From DTU052 sp050951725 (lineage in GTDB: Bacteria > Bacillota > Syntrophomonadia > Syntrophomonadales > DTU052), in NCBI GenBank assembly GCA_050951725.1, contig JBMNJO010000001.1, forward strand, positions 992,001-1,056,000: DNA of 64,000 nucleotides, written 5' to 3'. Shown in pieces: positions 60,618-64,000 of the stretch. The notes below the pieces were generated by a model that saw only the letters and a program-made list of their open reading frames with translations, was not told the origin of the DNA and ran no database searches. The position numbers were made by a program, and so were the translations under genes. The first letter of the stretch is position 1. Every line of letters starts with the position of its first letter.

Positions 60618-62308
60618 AGGGCTTGCTAAGATCACAAAAAGATGCCGATAATACAAGGGTTTTCAGCCATTTTTGCCGAATTTATGTGCAAGGAAAAACG
60701 CAATTCGCTGACAAAAACCGTGCACCTGGAGGCTAAAAGATGTATAGAAAACCAAGCCCTCAATTAACCATAGATGACTTCATTCTTCCATTTTCCGGGA
60801 AGCTCAGTGCAGAAAATCGTTGGGTTAAATTGGCTAAGATCATTCCCTGGGATGAGATCGAAGAAGAGTATGCCTTTATGTTTCCCAGCGACCGGGGCAA
60901 TGTAGCCAAACCGGTTCGCATGGCACTCGGCTCTTTGATAATACAAGCACGGTGTGGTTACACTGACCGCGAAACCGTGCAGCAGATTACCGAAAATCCG
61001 TACCTGCAGTACTTCATAGGTTTCAAGGAATATCAGCTGACAAAACCCTTTACCCCTGTTGCCCTGGTCAAATTCCGTAAGCGATTTAATACCAGAAGAC
61101 TTGCCCATATTAATGAACTTATCGCTAAGGCCGAAGCCGAAGCAGAAAAGATAGAGGCTCAGAACAAAAATAAGCAAGATGGAGATGACCATAAGCCCGA
61201 TGATCAGGATACCCCAAATGGATCTGAAGAAGGGGGTTCAGACGCAACCCAAAAACAGGGAGAGCCAGGGAACACCTCTAAAGAGTCTGAGCCACCGAAC
61301 CAGGGGACGTTGATCCTTGATGCCACGTGTACACCCGCAGACATACATTTTCCGACTGACCTGGGATTGTTGAATGAAGCCCGGGAAAAGCTTGATGAGA
61401 TCATTGACACGCTACATAAAGCATCAGCCGGTGGCCAGAAAAGACCACGAACCTATCGGCAAAAAGCTCGTAAAGATTACCTGAATGTCTCCAAACAAAA
61501 GTCTCCCAGAAAGAATATTCTTCGCAAAGCCATTAAGAAGCAACTGCAATACACTAAACGCAACCTGAAAATTGTAGACAGGATGCTCCAGGAAACAGAT
61601 AAGGGAACTGAGATACTAAGCAAACGGAAGCAGAAACTGTTAAGCACGATTCGCAAACTTGTGGATCAGCAGTCCAGGATGTACAAAGCCAAAACCCATC
61701 GGGTGGAGGATCGGATTGTAAACCTGTATCAACCACATGTCCGCCCCATTGTGCGCGGTAAAGCCGGATCAGCCGTAGAGTTTGGAGCCAAAGTGGCTAT
61801 CAGTCTGGAAAACGGCTATAGCCGGGTAGAAAGACTATCCTGGGATCCCTTCAACGAAGCGACAACCTTACAGGAAAGCGCAGAACGCTATCGGGAACGC
61901 AATGGCTGTTACCCGGAAGTAATCCTGGCAGATCGTATCTACCGGAACCGGGACAATTTGGAATACTGCAAAAAAAACCACATTCGTCTTAGCGGGCCAA
62001 AGCTAGGAAGACCGCCAGCGAAGGCTCTTATGAAAAAAGCTGAAAAACGTATTGAAAGACAAGACGCCCGGAACCGCAATGCCATAGAAGGCAAATTTGG
62101 CGAAGGAAAAAGAAAATATGGACTGAATCGTATTGCTGCAAAGTTAAAAGAAACAGCAGAGAGCATGATAATGTTACAATTCCTGGTAATGAACTTGGAG
62201 CATAAGCTCAGAGTTCTTTTTGTCCAAATTTACTACTGGATATATTGTCTTAGGAATAGGCCGATTTTTGTTGGTTGATAAAATTTCGGGGTTTGGCTAG
62301 CAAGCCCT
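60618..62308 (+). mobile_element. Complete IS1182-family insertion sequence
   Basis: 11-bp perfect terminal inverted repeats, AGGGCTTGCTA at 60618-60628 and TAGCAAGCCCT at 62298-62308, are flanked by a direct duplication ATTT (60614-60617 and 62309-62312). A 4-bp target duplication is usual for IS1182. One full-length transposase gene occupies the plus strand. Removal of the element reconnects the pilD ribosome site to its leader. Intact ends and gene suggest a fairly recent insertion that may still be mobile. Confidence 0.95.
60740..62278 (+). CDS. IS1182-family transposase
   Basis: 512 residues. The N-terminal DUF772-type domain (SLIIQARCGYTDRETVQQI, ENPYLQYFIGFKEYQ) is followed by a charged linker and DDE catalytic region: TLILDATCTPADIHFPTDLG, EVILADRIYRNRDNLEYCKK and NAIEGKFGEGKRKYGLNRI. 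Ribosome site CTGGAGG precedes the ATG. Confidence 0.97.
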   Translation: MYRKPSPQLTIDDFILPFSGKLSAENRWVKLAKIIPWDEIEEEYAFMFPSDRGNVAKPVRMALGSLIIQARCGYTDRETVQQITENPYLQYFIGFKEYQLTKPFTPVALVKFRKRFNTRRLAHINELIAKAEAEAEKIEAQNKNKQDGDDHKPDDQDTPNGSEEGGSDATQKQGEPGNTSKESEPPNQGTLILDATCTPADIHFPTDLGLLNEAREKLDEIIDTLHKASAGGQKRPRTYRQKARKDYLNVSKQKSPRKNILRKAIKKQLQYTKRNLKIVDRMLQETDKGTEILSKRKQKLLSTIRKLVDQQSRMYKAKTHRVEDRIVNLYQPHVRPIVRGKAGSAVEFGAKVAISLENGYSRVERLSWDPFNEATTLQESAERYRERNGCYPEVILADRIYRNRDNLEYCKKNHIRLSGPKLGRPPAKALMKKAEKRIERQDARNRNAIEGKFGEGKRKYGLNRIAAKLKETAESMIMLQFLVMNLEHKLRVLFVQIYYWIYCLRNRPIFVG

Positions 62309-62429
62309 ATTTAGACGAATAAATAAACTCGAAAAGTCCTAATGGTAATATTTACAGCTTACTCGACCGATTCAATAATCCTGCTTGTGCACACCTATCG
62401 AATACTTATTGCCCCCAAAAAACAAATAA

Positions 62430-62461
62430 CCCAAAACCGCCCTATACTTAGGAGTTTTGGG
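62430..62461 (-). terminator. Terminator of the c-di-GMP riboswitch
   Basis: CCCAAAAC pairs with GTTTTGGG, followed on the minus strand by TTATTTGTTTTTT. CTTAGG at the aptamer's 3' end is complementary to CCTAAG in the terminator, so ligand binding can switch its formation. Confidence 0.85.
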
Positions 62462-62469
62462 GATTTCCT

Positions 62470-62548
62470 AAGGCAACCCGGCTACCTTAAATCCAAAATG
62501 AGAAGGCCCGTGGCTTTGCGTCCTTTTCTCTCGAAAAGTTTGCCTTTT
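62470..62548 (-). promoter_or_regulatory. Cyclic di-GMP-I (GEMM-I) riboswitch aptamer
   Basis: On the minus strand GGCAAAC, a CTTTTC/GAAAAG stem with a GAGA tetraloop, GGACGCAAAGCCACGGGCCT and GGTAGCCGGGTTGCC match the GEMM-I consensus at its invariant positions. A terminator-type expression platform follows. In its original context it would control the pilD-pilA operon; the IS1182 now lies between. c-di-GMP riboswitches of this class control type IV pilus operons in Clostridioides difficile. Confidence 0.95.
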
Positions 62549-62573
62549 AAGTATTCGGTTATAACAATCACAA

Positions 62574-62739
62574 TTTCATTATACTTCCATAATCTCGCTC
62601 GTCAATCCTTATTTTTTCTCTTTGTGAAGGACTTACCTTTACTCCTGTTTATCAAAAAGCCTCAACCTATCTTGATTGACGGTAAATTTCTGTCCCGTTC
62701 CATCAATTTCTTCCGGTGCTCCCCAGCATTTTCCATGGC
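62574..62739 (-). repeat. Degenerate copy of the 3' end of the ankyrin gene
   Basis: Similar over about 165 bases, by eye about 80-85 percent, to 63099-63265. It covers the last 29 or so codons of the ankyrin gene and its 3' flank; the reading frame is broken. The copy supplies the -35 and -10 of the riboswitch promoter. Confidence 0.75.
62578..62605 (-). promoter_or_regulatory. Promoter of the riboswitch leader
   Basis: TTGACG at 62600-62605 and TATAAT at 62578-62583 on the minus strand, 16 bases apart. Predicted start near 62571, just before the aptamer. It falls inside a duplicated segment whose other copy lacks the TATAAT. Confidence 0.75.
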
Positions 62740-62838
62740 ATTATATAATTCAACTGAAGACCGCAAGTGCTTTTGGGTATAGTCTGTTGACGTTATCTTT
62801 TGAGCCAGTGTAAGCAAAAAGGCATTAGGAAACTGTAT

Positions 62839-63009
62839 CTTGGAACCTCTTGGAACCTCCTAGAACCTCGAATTATCAACGCCTTTTCCAAGGGTTCCAT
62901 GGTTCCAATATAATAAATAATTATTGGTATTAGGTAAAAAGGAGTATATATATGCGCGTATAGGTTATATGGAATTCTTGGAACCTTGGAACGCTTGGAA
63001 CCTTGGAAC
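62839..63009. repeat. Short tandem repeats of CTTGGAAC
   Basis: Three 10-bp units (CTTGGAACCT twice, then CCTAGAACCT) at 62839-62868 and four CTTGGAAC units at 62977-63009, with a GGTTCCATGGTTCC stretch between. Two arrays of one motif about 110 bases apart, in the 340-base gap between the two copies of the duplication. No gene is convincing here. Confidence 0.7.
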
Positions 63010-63098
63010 TGGCAGAAATTTGTTAATGCCAAATCTAGACTGACCGAAAGCTGTCTGACTCAATCTCAACAATTTACCGCAGGTCTCGGTATCATTGA

Positions 63099-63265
63099 GT
63101 TCATTTCACTTTCATAATCTGGCTCGTCAATCCTTATCTTTTCTGTTTGTGGGGGACTTACCTTTACTACTATTTATCAAAAAGCCTCAACATATCTTGA
63201 TTGGCGGTGAATCTTTGTCCCGATTCATCGATTTTTTCGGGTGTCACCCCAGCATTTTCCATGGC
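63099..63265 (-). repeat. Parent copy of the duplicated segment
   Basis: The 3' end of the ankyrin-repeat gene with about 70 bases of flank, duplicated in degenerate form at 62574-62739. The TTGACG hexamer is conserved in both; the -10 site is TGAAAT here. Confidence 0.75.
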
Positions 63266-64000
63266 TTTTACGGTGAGGTCGCGGTCGGTCAACAAGGCCA
63301 GTTCGTAAGCCGTCCAGCCATCGACGGTCTTGAGATATGGATCAGCCCCTTTTTTTATCAACAATTGGACCGTCTTGGGGTGGCCGTCAAAAGCAGCACA
63401 CATCAAGGCAGTCCAACCCTCCCGGTTGCGGATATCGGGATCGGCCTTTTTGTTAAGCAGCATCTCCACAATAGTCAAGTTTCCTTTAAAACTGGCATAC
63501 ATCAGGGCAGTAACTCCCCATTCCTTTTCTTTTATATTTGGGTCAGCACCAGCCTCCAACAAGGCCCGGGCGATCTTGGAATCACCATGGTAGGCAGCAA
63601 CCATCAGCGGGGTCTCACCTTTTGGATTGGCAGCATCGGGCGAAGCACCGGAGGCTAAGATTTCTTCAACCTTCTTCAAATCCTGGTCCATGACCGCCTG
63701 AAGGAGTGGGGGCACAGTCTCCTTACCAGTCGGGGCAGCGGGGGCAGAAGGCCCTTCCGGATCCTCAGTTCCACCGACCGGGGCCTTCGGTTCTGCGCTC
63801 GTCTGAACCCAGGGCAACGGCGGGATCAGGTCATAGCGCCAGCAGTATCCCCCTACCAGGCCCAGAATCATAACCACCGCCAGGATAATCACCCACCTGG
63901 TGTTGACCTTCAATTTATTCTTCGGTTTCCGATGCTGAATGGTAAAGGGATCAGAAACCGGGGTGGGGGGTATCTCCCAACGAATCTGAGGCTGAGCAGG
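63170..64000 (-). CDS. Ankyrin-repeat membrane protein (5' end outside the window)
   Basis: The frame is open to the right window edge, so residues before the TTG at 63913 (ending HRKPKNKLK) belong to the protein and the start lies outside. A membrane helix (WVIILAVVMILGLVGGYCW) follows a soluble N-terminal part, then a Pro/Ala/Glu linker. At least four ankyrin repeats follow, with the family's GxTPLMxAAxxG pattern: GETPLMVAAYHGDSKIARAL, GVTALMYASFKGNLTIVEML, GWTALMCAAFDGHPKTVQLL, GWTAYELALLTDRDLTVKAM. The ankyrin part should be outside the cell, presenting a protein-binding surface. Neighbour of the riboswitch that controls pili; a pilus-related role is possible but unproven. Confidence 0.85.
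   Translation of the reverse strand, partial: PAQPQIRWEIPPTPVSDPFTIQHRKPKNKLKVNTRWVIILAVVMILGLVGGYCWRYDLIPPLPWVQTSAEPKAPVGGTEDPEGPSAPAAPTGKETVPPLLQAVMDQDLKKVEEILASGASPDAANPKGETPLMVAAYHGDSKIARALLEAGADPNIKEKEWGVTALMYASFKGNLTIVEMLLNKKADPDIRNREGWTALMCAAFDGHPKTVQLLIKKGADPYLKTVDGWTAYELALLTDRDLTVKAMENAGVTPEKIDESGQRFTANQDMLRLFDK

Noticed and set aside
62793..63032. 79-codon frame on the minus strand
   Set aside because: It runs through the CTTGGAAC repeats and lacks a ribosome site; sequence shows no protein-like pattern.
1..64000. CRISPR arrays or cas genes
   Set aside because: No regularly spaced direct repeats with unique spacers and no Cas protein motifs; the CTTGGAAC arrays have no spacers.

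Overview
The window looks like chromosomal DNA from an anaerobic, low-oxygen-lifestyle member of the Clostridia, probably near the syntrophic or acetogenic groups (Syntrophomonadaceae/Peptococcaceae-like). The inference rests on gene content: indolepyruvate:ferredoxin oxidoreductase, a MetF-MetV-HdrA/MvhD-like reductase cluster, an acetyl-CoA hydrolase/transferase-family CoA-transferase, a short sirohaem-reductase-like protein with a DUF1858 domain, tandem DegV proteins, a T-box leader, a CD1247-type protein next to efp, and type IV pilus genes without an outer-membrane secretin. Species cannot be assigned from sequence alone.

Layout. 1-9.5 kb (mostly minus strand): start of iorA, speE, a DnaB-like helicase and a DnaD-like protein, a candidate structured RNA with an intrinsic terminator (4783-5044), a beta-CASP metallo-hydrolase, and an lrp-aminotransferase pair behind a T-box leader. 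9.6-17.2 kb: a 37-residue small protein, then a minus-strand redox cluster (Fe-S/MvhD-like protein, metV, metF, HdrA-like flavoprotein), a frameshifted alkaline-phosphatase-fold protein and two DegV proteins. 17.3-26.4 kb (mostly plus strand): tRNA-Lys with an integrase remnant, CoA-transferase, DUF1858-sirohaem protein, mgtE (minus), an ECF sigma/anti-sigma/SIMPL cluster behind a sigma-W-like promoter, and a Clp-fold proteinase followed by a second small protein resembling the first. 26.7-38.6 kb (mostly minus): lipoprotein, AraC-type regulator, ExoIII, tRNA-Leu, Old-yellow-enzyme-type reductase, CD1247 protein, efp, Xaa-Pro peptidase, aroQ, pmbA and tldD. 38.9-60.6 kb (minus): two type IV pilus gene sets with shikimate genes (aroB, aroK, aroC, aroE) between them. 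60.6-64 kb: a complete IS1182-family element, a c-di-GMP-I riboswitch with its promoter and terminator, duplicated sequence, and an ankyrin-repeat membrane protein cut by the window edge.

How it works together. The most striking arrangement is at the right end. A c-di-GMP-I riboswitch is placed to control the pilD-pilA-pilB-pilC-pilMNO operon, as c-di-GMP riboswitches do for pili in Clostridioides difficile. An IS1182 copy with intact inverted repeats and a 4-bp target duplication now separates switch from operon. The pilB of this operon carries three single-base disruptions, while the second pilus set (45-39 kb) is intact but has no prepilin peptidase of its own. No pilT retraction ATPase is visible.

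Four frame breaks in the window (one in the phosphatase-fold gene, three in pilB) are all best explained as one extra base, so sequencing error must be weighed against real decay.
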